This document shows positions 44,795-54,246 of a stretch of DNA of 64,000 nucleotides, piece after piece; position 1 is the stretch's first letter, and each line of letters starts with the position of its first letter. The notes under the pieces were generated by a model. The model was not told the DNA's origin, did not search any database, and saw nothing but the letters and a program-made list of their open reading frames with translations. Source of the stretch: Sulfurimonadaceae bacterium (GTDB lineage: Bacteria; Campylobacterota; Campylobacteria; Campylobacterales; Sulfurimonadaceae). The stretch is from positions 20,020 to 84,019 of the forward strand of contig JADGDM010000006.1 in the NCBI GenBank assembly GCA_016744905.1, given 5' to 3'. The translations under genes were made by a program, and so were the position numbers.

Positions 44795-45604
44795 ATGAAA
44801 AATTTATTTAAAACTATAGCTTTAAGCACAGCACTTGCAACAACAGCCTCTGCAATTCCTTTAATTGATGGTGGAGTTGGTATCGGACAATGGGCAATGG
44901 ATCAACCTACTGGAACTATTCAGGCCAGCATAGAAGGCACCCCACTTATTGATTTAGATCTGGCAAACACTGCTGGTTTCTCATCAACATCTACCACCTA
45001 TGCCTTTGCTTATATTGAGCACCCTATCCCTATTATTCCTCAAGTAAGATTAGAGTATATGGATCCTACATTTGATGGAAATATTGGTCAGCTTGTTTAT
45101 GATGGAACAACTTACGCTTCTGTTGATAATGCACTAAACCTCAAACAATTTGATGCAGTCTTCTATTATGATGTATTTGGATATCTTCCAACCAGTCTTA
45201 TCCCTTTTATTGATCTTAAATTTGATATCGGTCTTGGAGCCAAAGTCATTGATGGATCATACGACCTTACTGCAACGGGTGTAGATATTCCTAGCGTAGC
45301 AGTTTCCATGTTTATGCCTTACGCTTATCTTAACCCAAGAGTAGAAGCTTTTGGATTAGGTCTTGACGTTATTTATAAATATTTAGGTTCTGGTGGACTA
45401 TATAATTCTGGAATGACAGAACTTTCAGTCAGTCTTGATTACAAATTAGACTTTATTCCTTTCTTCTCTCCAGGTATAGAAGTTGGTTATAAAACTCAAG
45501 ATATCCTACTTGACAGTTCTGACCTTGGTTTCGGTAGTGACACATCTCTAAACCTAGAGACAGGTTTTACAGGAATTTATTACGGATTAATTCTAGAATT
45601 CTAG
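44795..45604 (+). CDS. Outer-membrane beta-barrel protein (TIGR04219-like), first of tandem pair
   Basis: 269 residues with a signal peptide (about 1-20, ending ATTASA). The mature protein starts IPLIDGGVGIGQW and continues with alternating strands, ending in a terminal aromatic strand (GIYYGLILEF). The motif IPIIPQVRLEYMDPTFDG, with a conserved proline-rich turn, is shared with the next gene. I believe this is the TIGR04219 family of outer-membrane proteins, of unknown function. AGGAGAG precedes the ATG. The second paralogue begins 7 bases after its stop. Confidence 0.75.
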   Translation: MKNLFKTIALSTALATTASAIPLIDGGVGIGQWAMDQPTGTIQASIEGTPLIDLDLANTAGFSSTSTTYAFAYIEHPIPIIPQVRLEYMDPTFDGNIGQLVYDGTTYASVDNALNLKQFDAVFYYDVFGYLPTSLIPFIDLKFDIGLGAKVIDGSYDLTATGVDIPSVAVSMFMPYAYLNPRVEAFGLGLDVIYKYLGSGGLYNSGMTELSVSLDYKLDFIPFFSPGIEVGYKTQDILLDSSDLGFGSDTSLNLETGFTGIYYGLILEF

Positions 45605-45611
45605 TAATTAT

Positions 45612-46421
45612 ATGACAAAAGTACTCTCGACTCTTAGCGCACTGACCCTTTCTCTCTCTACACTGTACTCCAGTGAAGTAGAAATGAAAGCCAGTACCGG
45701 TTACTTTTATACTGGTGCTTCGGGTAAACTGATCTATCAAACACCTCCCGTTACTGGTTCTAGTGCTACTTTTAATTTTTCTCAAAAAACTCAAGCCTAT
45801 TTTGATAGTGAAATTTGGGTAGATGTCCCTTTCTTTCCACATATCCGACTCGAATATACCAATGCCACACTTGATGGTATCTCAGATATAGAAATTCAAA
45901 CTGATCTCAATCCTCAATATATAGAATTTATGAAAGAGTTTGGATTGGATTTAACACAAACATTTTCCCAAGACTCTACACTTGATGTCAATTTTTATGA
46001 TGCCATTGCTTATTATCAATACCTAGAAAAGACCCCTTGGCCTACAATAGGTGTAGGTGCAGGAGTAAAATCTTTTAAATATGTCTACTCTCTCAATGTG
46101 GTTCAGTCTCTTGACTATCAAGATTACTCTGGTGCCAATGTTCCGATGATCTATCTTTACAGTAGATACTATGTTCCTGAAGCAGAATTTGCTCTCGAAA
46201 GTGATCTAAAATGGTATATTTTTGGAGATTCAACCATCTTTGACTGGCGCGCTAAGGCGGATTTGATGGTTGATTTTAATAAGGAGTTTTCAGCAGGTGT
46301 TGAATTAGGATACCGTCATATGCATTTTAACATCAAAGGTAAAGATGTGGACAGCGTGGCAGGAAATGCCACGTTTAGTGGTATCTACTTTGGTTTAATT
46401 GGTCTCTACGCAAAGCAATAA
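45612..46421 (+). CDS. Outer-membrane beta-barrel protein (TIGR04219-like), second of tandem pair
   Basis: Also 269 residues, with a signal peptide (MTKVLSTLSALTLSLSTLYS). It shares with the upstream paralogue the block (F/I)PxI(P)xxRLEYxxxTxDG and a closing strand FSGIYFGLIGLYAKQ. The overall identity looks low, so the duplication is old. No ribosome site stronger than TAATTATATG is visible, which suggests translation coupled to the gene before it. It is convergent with the flagellar hook gene, with 4 bases between stops. Confidence 0.75.
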   Translation: MTKVLSTLSALTLSLSTLYSSEVEMKASTGYFYTGASGKLIYQTPPVTGSSATFNFSQKTQAYFDSEIWVDVPFFPHIRLEYTNATLDGISDIEIQTDLNPQYIEFMKEFGLDLTQTFSQDSTLDVNFYDAIAYYQYLEKTPWPTIGVGAGVKSFKYVYSLNVVQSLDYQDYSGANVPMIYLYSRYYVPEAEFALESDLKWYIFGDSTIFDWRAKADLMVDFNKEFSAGVELGYRHMHFNIKGKDVDSVAGNATFSGIYFGLIGLYAKQ

Positions 46422-46425
46422 AGCC

Positions 46426-47682
46426 CTATGCATCCATACTTAAAGCTTTTTGTAACATCTGATCTGCCGTAGTAATCGTTTTAGAGTTGGCATCATAAGC
46501 GCGCTGCATAATGATAAGTTCTGTTAACCCAACTTCAAACTTTACATTTGAGCCCTCAAGTTTAAAATTTTGAACTGTAGCACCTAAAATATTGTTGCCT
46601 TCAGCATCTTTATAAAAGATAGCATTACCACTATTTGGTCCCTGTGTAAAACGTGAATCACCAACCTTGGTGAGACCTTGATCATTTTGGAAATGATATA
46701 GGGCAATTTTACCAACAGCACTTTGACGACCATTACTGAATGTAGCAATAACTTCAGCATTAGCATTCACCTCATAACCGATAAGATCACCTGATTCAAG
46801 ACCATCAGCGCTTGATGAAGCACTAATATCTAAACCACTTGATGAAATCAGCCCTGAATATCCACTTCCTAGGTCAATATTAACACTACTTCCATTGTTA
46901 TTCACATTAGGAAGGGTTGAACTGCTTAATCCTCCCGCATCATCAAAAGTAACCACACCACTTTGTGTATCATAAGTAATATTACCCTCTAAGTCCGTAA
47001 CCGTTGCTACCACATCCCAGGTAACACCAGTTTCAGGTTGTGGATTTGTCTGGTTAAATACCAATTTAAGATTGTTTCGATTACCGTTAGCATCAACTAT
47101 CTTCGAACTCATAGAGCGTGTCTCATTGTCCGTGCCTAAGTTACCACCAAAACTTGCCTGTGTAGTAGCAACAGCTGGGTAGGTTAGCGTCACTGGAAAA
47201 TTGAGTGGTTCTTGACTGTTCACATCACCTAGGGCTAAGGTCGGGATTTCTTGTGTTAAACTCTCTCCATCAATATTATTGCCAATGGTTCCAAGCAGGT
47301 GATAGCCATCAAAAGTAACCAAATCACGTTCACCATCAAAGGTAAAACCACCATTACGTGTATATACAGTATCTTGTCCATTACTCACACCAAACCAACC
47401 ATCGCCATCGATAGCAAGATCTGTATTTCTATCGGATAAAATAAGTGATCCACCACTCATATCAAGAGGGGTTGCTTGAATTTGTGAGCCTTGTCCACTG
47501 ACACTATCTGCTATAGAGTTACGGGCTAAAACTACTTTTTCATTGTTTAACATACTTGAGAACTCAGTACTTTGACCTTTAAAGCCTATTGTAGAAGTAT
47601 TGGCGAGATTGTCAGTAATAACATCGATACCAACCTGCATATTTTGCATACTGCTGATACCGGTAAAAAATGCTTGCATCAT
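46426..47682 (-). CDS. flgE: Flagellar hook protein FlgE
   Basis: 418 residues. The N-terminus (MMQAFFTGISSMQNMQVGID followed by VITDNLANTSTIGFKGQ) and the C-terminal helix (LTELIIMQRAYDANSKTITT) are the conserved D0 coiled-coil regions of hook and rod proteins. GDGWFGVSNG and YTRNGGFTFDGERDLV identify the FlgE/FlgG group. Following flgD and fliK points to FlgE, the hook subunit. It is much shorter than Campylobacter FlgE (over 800 residues) and close to the E. coli length (402). The start is one of two adjacent ATG codons. It is the last gene of the fliK-flgD-flgE operon. Confidence 0.88.
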   Translation of the reverse strand: MMQAFFTGISSMQNMQVGIDVITDNLANTSTIGFKGQSTEFSSMLNNEKVVLARNSIADSVSGQGSQIQATPLDMSGGSLILSDRNTDLAIDGDGWFGVSNGQDTVYTRNGGFTFDGERDLVTFDGYHLLGTIGNNIDGESLTQEIPTLALGDVNSQEPLNFPVTLTYPAVATTQASFGGNLGTDNETRSMSSKIVDANGNRNNLKLVFNQTNPQPETGVTWDVVATVTDLEGNITYDTQSGVVTFDDAGGLSSSTLPNVNNNGSSVNIDLGSGYSGLISSSGLDISASSSADGLESGDLIGYEVNANAEVIATFSNGRQSAVGKIALYHFQNDQGLTKVGDSRFTQGPNSGNAIFYKDAEGNNILGATVQNFKLEGSNVKFEVGLTELIIMQRAYDANSKTITTADQMLQKALSMDA

Positions 47683-47692
47683 AATTTAGCCT

Positions 47693-48355
47693 TTAGTACA
47701 CTTCTTTGATATTTTGAAATGGAACATATTGAGACCCCAATTTAACCATAGTCTCACCCTCATCAAAACGTACTGACTCTATCGGATAAGCGCCAACACG
47801 GCTTGTTCGTGCATTATCATCAGCATCAGTATAGTTCGCTTCTATATAATAAATACCCTCTTCTGCTTGTGTTCCATCTGCCTGAGATCCATTCCACTCA
47901 AACTCATACGTACCCGTTGTATTGGTACCTACATCAATGGTCTGAATAATATTTCCACTCCCATCAAGAACATTAATATTTCCCTCTCTCACATCTGAAG
48001 GAAAATAGAGCTCAAAACGACTCACTGCGCCCTCTTCTAAAGCGATAGCATTACTACCTAAGTCAGCAATCTTACCAATAGAAGCAATCACTGAAAAATC
48101 TTGAGTAGCGCCCAATTGAGCCGCTAATGCTTCTAAGGCACCATTTGTATTTTCAGCAGACTCTAAAGTCGCCAATTGTGAGGTCTGTGTCAAAATCTTT
48201 GCACTGTCCATCGGCTCTGTTGGATCTTGATGTTGTAACTCAACAAGAAGAAGCTTTAAAAAGTCATCTTTACCCAATACCCCTGCAGGATTTTCTGCAA
48301 CACCTGGAATCGTTGGTGAAGTTAATGAAGTGTCTAATGATGAAGTAATTGCCAT
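47693..48355 (-). CDS. flgD: Flagellar hook capping / scaffold protein
   Basis: FlgD caps the growing hook and directs hook subunit assembly, then is discarded. The 220-residue protein has the family's N-terminal signature LGKDDFLKLLLVELQHQDPT with EPMDSAKILTQTSQLATLES. The C-terminal half has the FnIII/tudor-like pattern with YEFEWNGSQADGTQAEEGIYYI. It lies between fliK (11-base gap) and flgE (10-base gap) on the minus strand, all three genes in export order. Confidence 0.93.
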   Translation of the reverse strand: MAITSSLDTSLTSPTIPGVAENPAGVLGKDDFLKLLLVELQHQDPTEPMDSAKILTQTSQLATLESAENTNGALEALAAQLGATQDFSVIASIGKIADLGSNAIALEEGAVSRFELYFPSDVREGNINVLDGSGNIIQTIDVGTNTTGTYEFEWNGSQADGTQAEEGIYYIEANYTDADDNARTSRVGAYPIESVRFDEGETMVKLGSQYVPFQNIKEVY

Positions 48356-48366
48356 AATAAATCCTT

Positions 48367-49821
48367 TTATATGTACCTAGGAAGTATGATTTCTAGCTCT
48401 GTAGCTATTTCATATTCACTAGAATTTTCTGCATACTCATACTGCTCAAGAAGTTCTTTTCTTCTCTGCTCTTGTGAGTTTTGCTGGTGATCTTGACCTT
48501 GATTTGCTTGTCCATCACCTGAACTAAAGTTTAAGGTAGCATTTCCCATTCCATTTTGAGCCAATTGATTTTTAAGCTCTTGTACATTTTGCATCATTGC
48601 AGTAATTGCTTGGGTATTTGAGTTGAGCATAATATGCACATTATTACCACGTTGCACCATAGTCAAGTCCACATCTCCAAACTTAGCAGGATTTAATTTC
48701 ATCTCCAACTTTGTAAAGGGTGGTTTATAATCTTCCACTGCTTGTTTTAGCTCTCCACCAAAATGACGCATCAACTGCTTGGCTTCCACAACTTTGACAT
48801 CAAGTGCCTCTGTTTTCACATTAAGCGTAGTAGTAGATGCTTTATCACTATTTCCTAAAAGCTCATTCAGCGCGCTAGAGTTTGTTGTTTTTACACTGTT
48901 TTCGCTTACCGTTTCACTCTGCTTTTGAGGCTCTGTCATCTTCTGTAAAACTTCTTTAAAAACTTCTATACGTGTGTTGTTTACAGGGGTAGGTTCTGAA
49001 CTGTTTTTTGATCCATTGAGTAGGGCTTGTAAACCAGACTCTTTACTCTCTTTTTTAGTCTCTGCAAAATTCTCTTTACCTTTGATCTGAACAATCTGTG
49101 CCGTTGTATGCTCACTACTGGTACGAGAGACAAGAGTAGAAATCTCTTTTGAAAAAAGTGGAACTTGTTTTTCACCCTCTTTTTGAAAATGCATTACTTT
49201 ATCAGTTATCTCTTTAGTTACAACCTTATTCTCACTACTCTCATTTGTGCGGGTAAGCAAAGATTTAACATCCTCTTTAGTAGATAACTTACTCTCTCCT
49301 TTTGGAACCAACTCTTTAAAAGATATATTTTCAAGTTTGATACCCAGTTCAGCACTCATCTTCACTAAAGCACTCAATGTCTTTGGCGTCTCTTTCGTAG
49401 GTTCAAGAAGATTTATTTGCTCTTTAAGGTAAGTCTTTGCCTCTTTTATCAAGGTTTTCACTTCTGCGTCATCAAGATTTTTGATGACTTTTGGATTAAA
49501 AAACTTCAAATCAGTGACAAAATCTTTTTTACCCTCTTTAACCTCAACATCATCTGAGCGTAAAAGAGCCAGAAGATCTTTACTACTGCCCTCTTCTTTT
49601 TCATCTTTAAGATTCAAGGCACTTAGGTCTATCCCTTTCTCTTCGTCAACAAGATTGAGAAGAACCATACCCTTAGCAGGCGCTTTTTCATCTTTAGTGT
49701 CTAAGTTAAAACCATGTAACAAATTGGCAAAAGTATCTGATTTTTCAGACTTCTCACCGAGAAGACTTTTACCTAAGGTAGGTGTCTCAGCACTCTCTTT
49801 AGTATGGCTTGTAACAATCAT
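48367..49821 (-). CDS. fliK: Flagellar hook-length control protein
   Basis: FliK acts as a molecular ruler: it is exported during hook assembly and switches the export gate to filament substrates. The 484-residue protein is mostly disordered, Lys/Glu/Ser/Thr-rich and poorly conserved up to about 360. The conserved C-terminal FliK domain follows: KLEMKLNPAKFGDVDLTMV, then VHIMLNSNTQAITAMMQN, and a Gln-rich tail. AAAGGAGAG precedes the ATG. It heads the operon and lies behind a GG-N10-GC RpoN promoter. Confidence 0.88.
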   Translation of the reverse strand: MIVTSHTKESAETPTLGKSLLGEKSEKSDTFANLLHGFNLDTKDEKAPAKGMVLLNLVDEEKGIDLSALNLKDEKEEGSSKDLLALLRSDDVEVKEGKKDFVTDLKFFNPKVIKNLDDAEVKTLIKEAKTYLKEQINLLEPTKETPKTLSALVKMSAELGIKLENISFKELVPKGESKLSTKEDVKSLLTRTNESSENKVVTKEITDKVMHFQKEGEKQVPLFSKEISTLVSRTSSEHTTAQIVQIKGKENFAETKKESKESGLQALLNGSKNSSEPTPVNNTRIEVFKEVLQKMTEPQKQSETVSENSVKTTNSSALNELLGNSDKASTTTLNVKTEALDVKVVEAKQLMRHFGGELKQAVEDYKPPFTKLEMKLNPAKFGDVDLTMVQRGNNVHIMLNSNTQAITAMMQNVQELKNQLAQNGMGNATLNFSSGDGQANQGQDHQQNSQEQRRKELLEQYEYAENSSEYEIATELEIILPRYI

Positions 49822-49856
49822 GATCTCTCCTTTTACCTATTATAATTGTAGATAAC

Positions 49857-49874
49857 AAGCAAAATCAATACCAA
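49857..49874 (-). promoter_or_regulatory. RpoN (sigma54) promoter of fliK-flgD-flgE
   Basis: On the minus strand the sequence TTGGTATTGATTTTGCTTG has GG and GC separated by exactly 10 bases, with the T-rich flank and TTGCTT seen in Campylobacter RpoN promoters. The expected transcription start is about 26 bases before the fliK ATG. Hook genes in this phylum are usually RpoN-dependent. Confidence 0.65.
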
Positions 49875-49917
49875 AAATAAATTTTACAAAAATGGTGACA
49901 TTTGAGCAGTATTTAGG

Positions 49918-49923
49918 TATAAT
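49918..49923 (+). promoter_or_regulatory. -10 box of typA
   Basis: TATAAT 43 bases before the TTG start of typA, giving a leader of about 37 bases that contains the ribosome site AAGGA. Confidence 0.55.
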
Positions 49924-49966
49924 CGCGAAAATTTTCCACATTTAAGTTGGACATAAGGATTCTCAT

Positions 49967-51775
49967 TTGCAAAAAATAAGAAACATCGCCGTTATCGCTC
50001 ACGTTGACCACGGTAAAACAACACTAGTAGACGGTCTTTTAGAACAGTCAGGTACATTTGGTTCTCACGAGCACCATGATGAAAGAGCTATGGACAGTAA
50101 TGATTTAGAAAAAGAGCGTGGTATCACGATTCTTTCTAAAAATACAGCTATCCGCTATAAAGACCACAAAATTAACATTATCGATACTCCGGGACATGCT
50201 GACTTTGGTGGAGAAGTTGAACGTGTTCTTAAGATGGTTGATGGTGTTTTAGTACTTGTTGATGCTTATGAGGGTGTTATGCCTCAAACTAAATTTGTTG
50301 TTAAAAAAATGCTGGCATTGGGTAAAAAACCAATCGTTGTTATCAATAAAATTGACAAGCCTTCTGCTGATTGTGACAGAGTTGTAGATGAGATGTTTGA
50401 CCTTTTTGCAGCTATGGATGCAACAGATGATCAACAAGATTTCCCAATTATCTACGCAGCAGCTCGTGATGGTATTGCTAAACTAGATATGGATGATCCT
50501 GATGGAAACTTCGAGTGTATCTTTGAAGCAATCATTAATGAAGTACCTGAGCCAGAAGGTGACGCTGCCAATCCACTTCAATCTCAAGTATTTACACTTG
50601 ATTATGATAACTATGTTGGAAAAATCGGTATTAGCCGTATCTTTAATGGTACTGTTAATAAAGGTGATACTATCATGCTTGCAAAAGCTGATGGCGAATT
50701 GGTTAAGGGTAAAATCTCTAAACTAATCGGTTTCCTTGGTCTAAACCGTATGGAAATTGAGCAAGCTGAAGCGGGTGATATCGTTGCTTTTGCTGGTATG
50801 GAAACTGTTGATGTTGGTGATACTGTTTGTGATCCTAAAAACCCAGTTGCACTTGATCCTATGCACGTTGAAGAGCCAACACTTACGGTTGTTTTTGCAG
50901 TCAATGACTCTCCTCTTGCTGGTCAAGAAGGTAAACACGTGACATCTAACAAACTTCGTGAGCGTTTAGAGTTTGAAATGAACACCAATGTTGCGATGAA
51001 ACTTGAAGTTGTTGGTGAGGGTAAATTTAAAGTATCAGGTCGTGGTGAGCTTCAAATTACTGTACTTGCAGAGAACATGCGTCGTGAAGATTTTGAATTT
51101 AGTATCTCTCGTCCAGAGGTTATTGTTAAAGAGATCGAAGGCGTTAAATGTGAGCCATTTGAGCACCTAGTTATTGATGTACCTGAAGATTTATCTGGTG
51201 GTGTTATCGAGCGTCTTGGTAAACGTAAGGCTGAGATGAAATCAATGCTTCCAATGGGTCAAGGTTTCCAACGTATTGAGTTTGAAATTCCTGCGCGTGC
51301 ATTGATCGGTTTCCGTGGTCAATTTTTAACAGATACTAAAGGTGAGGGTGTAATGAATCACTCTTTCTTAGAGTTCCGTCCATTTAGTGGTTCTGTTGAG
51401 TCACGTTCATATGGTGCATTAATTTCAATGACTCCAGGTTCAACTTTAGCATTTTCACTTTTTGGTATTCAAGATCGTGGTGTACTTTTCATCGGTGTTC
51501 AAACTGATGTTTATGAAGGTATGATTATTGGTGAGCATTCACGTTCAAATGACTTAGTTGTTAACCCTATTAAGGGTAAAGCACAGTCAAATGTACGTTC
51601 ATCAGGTGCTGATGAAGCGATTAAACTGATTCCATTTAGAGATATGTCACTAGAGCGTGCTCTTGAGTGGATCGAAGATGATGAGCTTCTTGAAGTTACA
51701 CCTCAAAGTGTACGTATCCGTAAACGTTTCTTAACAGAAGCAGAGCGTAAACGTCACAGTCGTAGTGGAAAATAA
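49967..51775 (+). CDS. typA: Ribosome-associated GTPase TypA/BipA
   Basis: A 602-residue translational GTPase related to EF-G that helps ribosome assembly and stress or cold adaptation. It starts at TTG, as judged by AAGGA just upstream and by homologues starting [19 protein letters not shown]1 is [10 protein letters not shown]2 KERGITI, G3 [17 protein letters not shown]4 NKIDKP. The BipA-specific C-terminal domain is present ([17 protein letters not shown]). Codon use is strongly biased and there is no GCGCGC hexamer. An intrinsic terminator follows. Confidence 0.97.
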   Translation: MQKIRNIAVIAHVDHGKTTLVDGLLEQSGTFGSHEHHDERAMDSNDLEKERGITILSKNTAIRYKDHKINIIDTPGHADFGGEVERVLKMVDGVLVLVDAYEGVMPQTKFVVKKMLALGKKPIVVINKIDKPSADCDRVVDEMFDLFAAMDATDDQQDFPIIYAAARDGIAKLDMDDPDGNFECIFEAIINEVPEPEGDAANPLQSQVFTLDYDNYVGKIGISRIFNGTVNKGDTIMLAKADGELVKGKISKLIGFLGLNRMEIEQAEAGDIVAFAGMETVDVGDTVCDPKNPVALDPMHVEEPTLTVVFAVNDSPLAGQEGKHVTSNKLRERLEFEMNTNVAMKLEVVGEGKFKVSGRGELQITVLAENMRREDFEFSISRPEVIVKEIEGVKCEPFEHLVIDVPEDLSGGVIERLGKRKAEMKSMLPMGQGFQRIEFEIPARALIGFRGQFLTDTKGEGVMNHSFLEFRPFSGSVESRSYGALISMTPGSTLAFSLFGIQDRGVLFIGVQTDVYEGMIIGEHSRSNDLVVNPIKGKAQSNVRSSGADEAIKLIPFRDMSLERALEWIEDDELLEVTPQSVRIRKRFLTEAERKRHSRSGK

Positions 51776-51799
51776 CGAGTAGTTAGTACTTTCTTAATT

Positions 51800-51826
51800 A
51801 AAATCTCTTGAATTTCAAGAGATTTT
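51800..51826 (+). terminator. Intrinsic terminator of typA
   Basis: A perfect 11-bp stem, AAAATCTCTTG / CAAGAGATTTT, with loop AATTT. It lies 25 bases after the typA stop; its right arm ends in four T. Confidence 0.75.
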
Positions 51827-51928
51827 CCCCTAAATTTATAAATTTCTTCCAAAAACCCTATCATTTAAGTTTAAATTTTGCTAAAATACCCCTAATAAAA
51901 CTTTAGAGAAACACTTAAAATAACACTC

Positions 51929-51934
51929 TATAAT
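51929..51934 (+). promoter_or_regulatory. -10 box before the 99-aa gene
   Basis: TATAAT 13 bases before the ATG at 51948. AAAGG at 51938-51942 would then start the transcript almost at the ribosome site. Confidence 0.4.
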
Positions 51935-51947
51935 AACAAAGGTAAAC

Positions 51948-52247
51948 ATGAAACCAATTGGCTACTTTGTACTCATAAACAGCGACTACGCAGATACTAT
52001 CGCATTTGATAAAACTACTGCCCTAGAGATCGCACAAAAACTTAATCCAAAAGCGGTTAAAAAACTAAATCGTGAATACTCTGAACGATTAAGTGCTTCA
52101 GAACTTGCGCGTATTTTGGCTTTTGATCATGATGAAACAAGATTTGAAACTTTAGACCGTGTACGTACAGAACTTGATCAACACTGGGATAGATTAGGCT
52201 TTGATGAAAAACCACGACCTACTGGTGAGTTAAGAAGCGAAGCTTAG
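51948..52247 (+). CDS. Hypothetical protein (99 aa)
   Basis: A small soluble protein with no signal peptide or cysteine. It is helical and charged: SERLSASELARILAFDHDETR is followed by a coiled-coil-like LDRVRTELDQHWDRLGF. The start is supported by AAAGG and by a -10 box. I do not recognise the family. It lies alone between the typA terminator and the mscS gene. The codon use looks normal for the window, so it is likely real. Confidence 0.68.
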   Translation: MKPIGYFVLINSDYADTIAFDKTTALEIAQKLNPKAVKKLNREYSERLSASELARILAFDHDETRFETLDRVRTELDQHWDRLGFDEKPRPTGELRSEA

Positions 52248-52262
52248 TCTTCCTTCAAAACA

Positions 52263-52271
52263 CCCCCCCCC
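52263..52271 (+). repeat. Poly-C tract (9 C) upstream of the mscS gene
   Basis: Nine consecutive C in an A+T-rich intergenic stretch, 51 bases before the mscS start and 15 bases after the stop of the preceding gene. Long C/G runs in Campylobacterota often slip during replication and switch genes on and off. Confidence 0.9.
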
Positions 52272-52321
52272 TAAAGCCAAATACCTTCTAAAACACATAT
52301 CCTCAACTTGGAGATTCTCCT

Positions 52322-54133
52322 ATGAAATTCATCTTTTTACTATTTTTTACGCTCTCTTCTCTTTTTGCTATTGACGATAGCTATGGGCCATTTATAAAAG
52401 GTCAAATTAAACTCCTAAATTCGATGGAAGAGTCAAATACTACTGAAGAAGATATTGAACAACTTATAGAGAAGCAAGATGCTCTTTATCGTGAACTTTT
52501 CAAATATTCCATTATTAATCAGGACCATGTTTTTCAAATTACCAATCGTTTTAGAACCAAAGATCTTGCCTTAGCTAAAAAAATCAGTATAAATAAAAGA
52601 CAAGGAAATACCTATGCGGTTATTCGTGATCAGAAAAAACTTGATTCCCATAAGATAGCAACAGCCTCATACTACCTACTTAAAGGTGTTCTTATAGATG
52701 CGGGTAAATATCAAGTAGAAACCTACCATGAAAATCTTAATAAAGCTATTATTCACAATCAAGAAAAGCTTAAAAATATCAATAGTAATCTTTATGAAGA
52801 TATTGCCAGTTTAGAAGGAGAGGGTCTTTTAAAAGAGGCGCAAGCGTCTATTAAAGAGTATAAACAGCTACTGGAAGTCAATGCAGACCTTATTAAATAC
52901 CTGGCTATCTATCAAGACGAAATCTATACCCTCTCTAAATATTCACTCTTTGATATTGCCTCTCTTTTGATTTATATTGATGAGAGTGAAGTTGGTAAGC
53001 AGATCAACCCACTACTAAAAAGTGTAAACTTAGACAGTATCAAAGTGGCCATGATTTTTATAATTTTGCTACTCATTACAGTCATCCGTAAAATCATCCA
53101 ATTTATCACCAATTACCTTTTAAAAACCATACTAAAAAGTCGAACAGATGCCTTAGAAATACTTGAACGATTAAGACCACATATCACCTTCTTGGTTCTT
53201 TTTATTACCCTTGATCTCATTTTAATTGTTTTAACAGATTTTCAGCCTGCGGTTGAACTTAAAAAAATAACAGCCATGATTTATACAATTATCATCACCT
53301 TATTACTCTATAAAACTGCCAATACCATCGCTATATTAAAACTCGAAGGTTTGCAAAAACACACACAACATATCCGTAAAGAAGTGGTCAATGTTGCTAT
53401 TAAAGTTGCCAATGTAATTATTTTCACTATTGGTCTTCTTTTTATCTTACATTTTTATGGTTTTAATCTCTCAGCAGTTCTATCTGGTCTCGGGATAGGG
53501 GGCTTGGCTGTTGCATTTGCTGCGCGTGAAACCATAGCCAATCTATTTGGAACCGTCTCAATTTTAATGAGCAACAACTACTCTCAAGGTGATTGGATTG
53601 CCGTGGATGCACATGAGGGAACCATAGTAGAAATTGGACTCAGAGACACAACTTTAAGAACCTTTGACAATGCCATGATTACAATTCCAAATGCCGTTCT
53701 TGCCAATAATAATGTTAAAAACTGGTCTAAAAGAAAAGTCGGTCGTCGTATAAAAATGCACATTGGTGTTACGTATCAGTCAGACTTTGGTGATATTAAA
53801 AAAGCCGTTGAAGCCATTAAACAGATGTTGATAGATCATGAAGATATTGCAACAGAACAGACCAGCTATACCAGCTCAAGACGCGCATTGAGCTTTCTTA
53901 ATGATGAAGATGTCAGTGGGGTTAAACGCACTATTTTAGTCTATATGGATCAATTTTCAGGATCAAGTATAGACATCTTAGTCTACTGTTTTTCAAAGTC
54001 TGTTGTTTGGTCTCAATGGCTAGAAACCAAAGAAGATGTAATGTATAAAATCGCTGATATTTTAAAAGAGAACAAACTAGAGTTTGCCTATCCAACGATG
54101 ACCTTGGATATGCCAAAAATGGAAGAGGCTTAA
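52322..54133 (+). CDS. MscS family mechanosensitive channel, large type
   Basis: 603 residues. A signal peptide (about 1-15) is followed by a periplasmic helical domain (about 20-225), then several membrane helices (about 240-380). The MscS pore region is GLGIGGLAVAFAARETIANLF (about 389-409), followed by the beta domain with SQGDWIAVDAHEGTIVEIGLRDTTLRTFDN. The C-terminal cytoplasmic vestibule is present. MscS channels open under membrane tension and release solutes on osmotic downshift. GGAG lies about 10 bases before the ATG. The 9-C tract in the leader region may alter its expression. Confidence 0.92.
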   Translation: MKFIFLLFFTLSSLFAIDDSYGPFIKGQIKLLNSMEESNTTEEDIEQLIEKQDALYRELFKYSIINQDHVFQITNRFRTKDLALAKKISINKRQGNTYAVIRDQKKLDSHKIATASYYLLKGVLIDAGKYQVETYHENLNKAIIHNQEKLKNINSNLYEDIASLEGEGLLKEAQASIKEYKQLLEVNADLIKYLAIYQDEIYTLSKYSLFDIASLLIYIDESEVGKQINPLLKSVNLDSIKVAMIFIILLLITVIRKIIQFITNYLLKTILKSRTDALEILERLRPHITFLVLFITLDLILIVLTDFQPAVELKKITAMIYTIIITLLLYKTANTIAILKLEGLQKHTQHIRKEVVNVAIKVANVIIFTIGLLFILHFYGFNLSAVLSGLGIGGLAVAFAARETIANLFGTVSILMSNNYSQGDWIAVDAHEGTIVEIGLRDTTLRTFDNAMITIPNAVLANNNVKNWSKRKVGRRIKMHIGVTYQSDFGDIKKAVEAIKQMLIDHEDIATEQTSYTSSRRALSFLNDEDVSGVKRTILVYMDQFSGSSIDILVYCFSKSVVWSQWLETKEDVMYKIADILKENKLEFAYPTMTLDMPKMEEA

Positions 54134-54154
54134 CTCCTCTTAATTTAAAAAGAG

Positions 54155-54160
54155 TATAAT
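54155..54160 (+). promoter_or_regulatory. -10 box of nrdB
   Basis: TATAAT 86 bases before the nrdB ATG, giving a leader of about 80 bases. The leader contains a short palindrome, GAGATAATTACATCTC (54188-54203). I find no NrdR box match that I would trust. Confidence 0.45.
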
Positions 54161-54246
54161 CCTTTCCCCTATTATTAATTACAAATTGAGATAATTACAT
54201 CTCTGTTTCTAATTGATAAAATCATATTTAAAAGAAGTGAGCTACC

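Noticed and set aside
54123..54141. Small hairpin AAGAGG/CCTCTT at the end of the MscS gene as its terminator
   Set aside because: Only a 6-bp stem, mostly inside the coding end, with no T-run, too weak to annotate.
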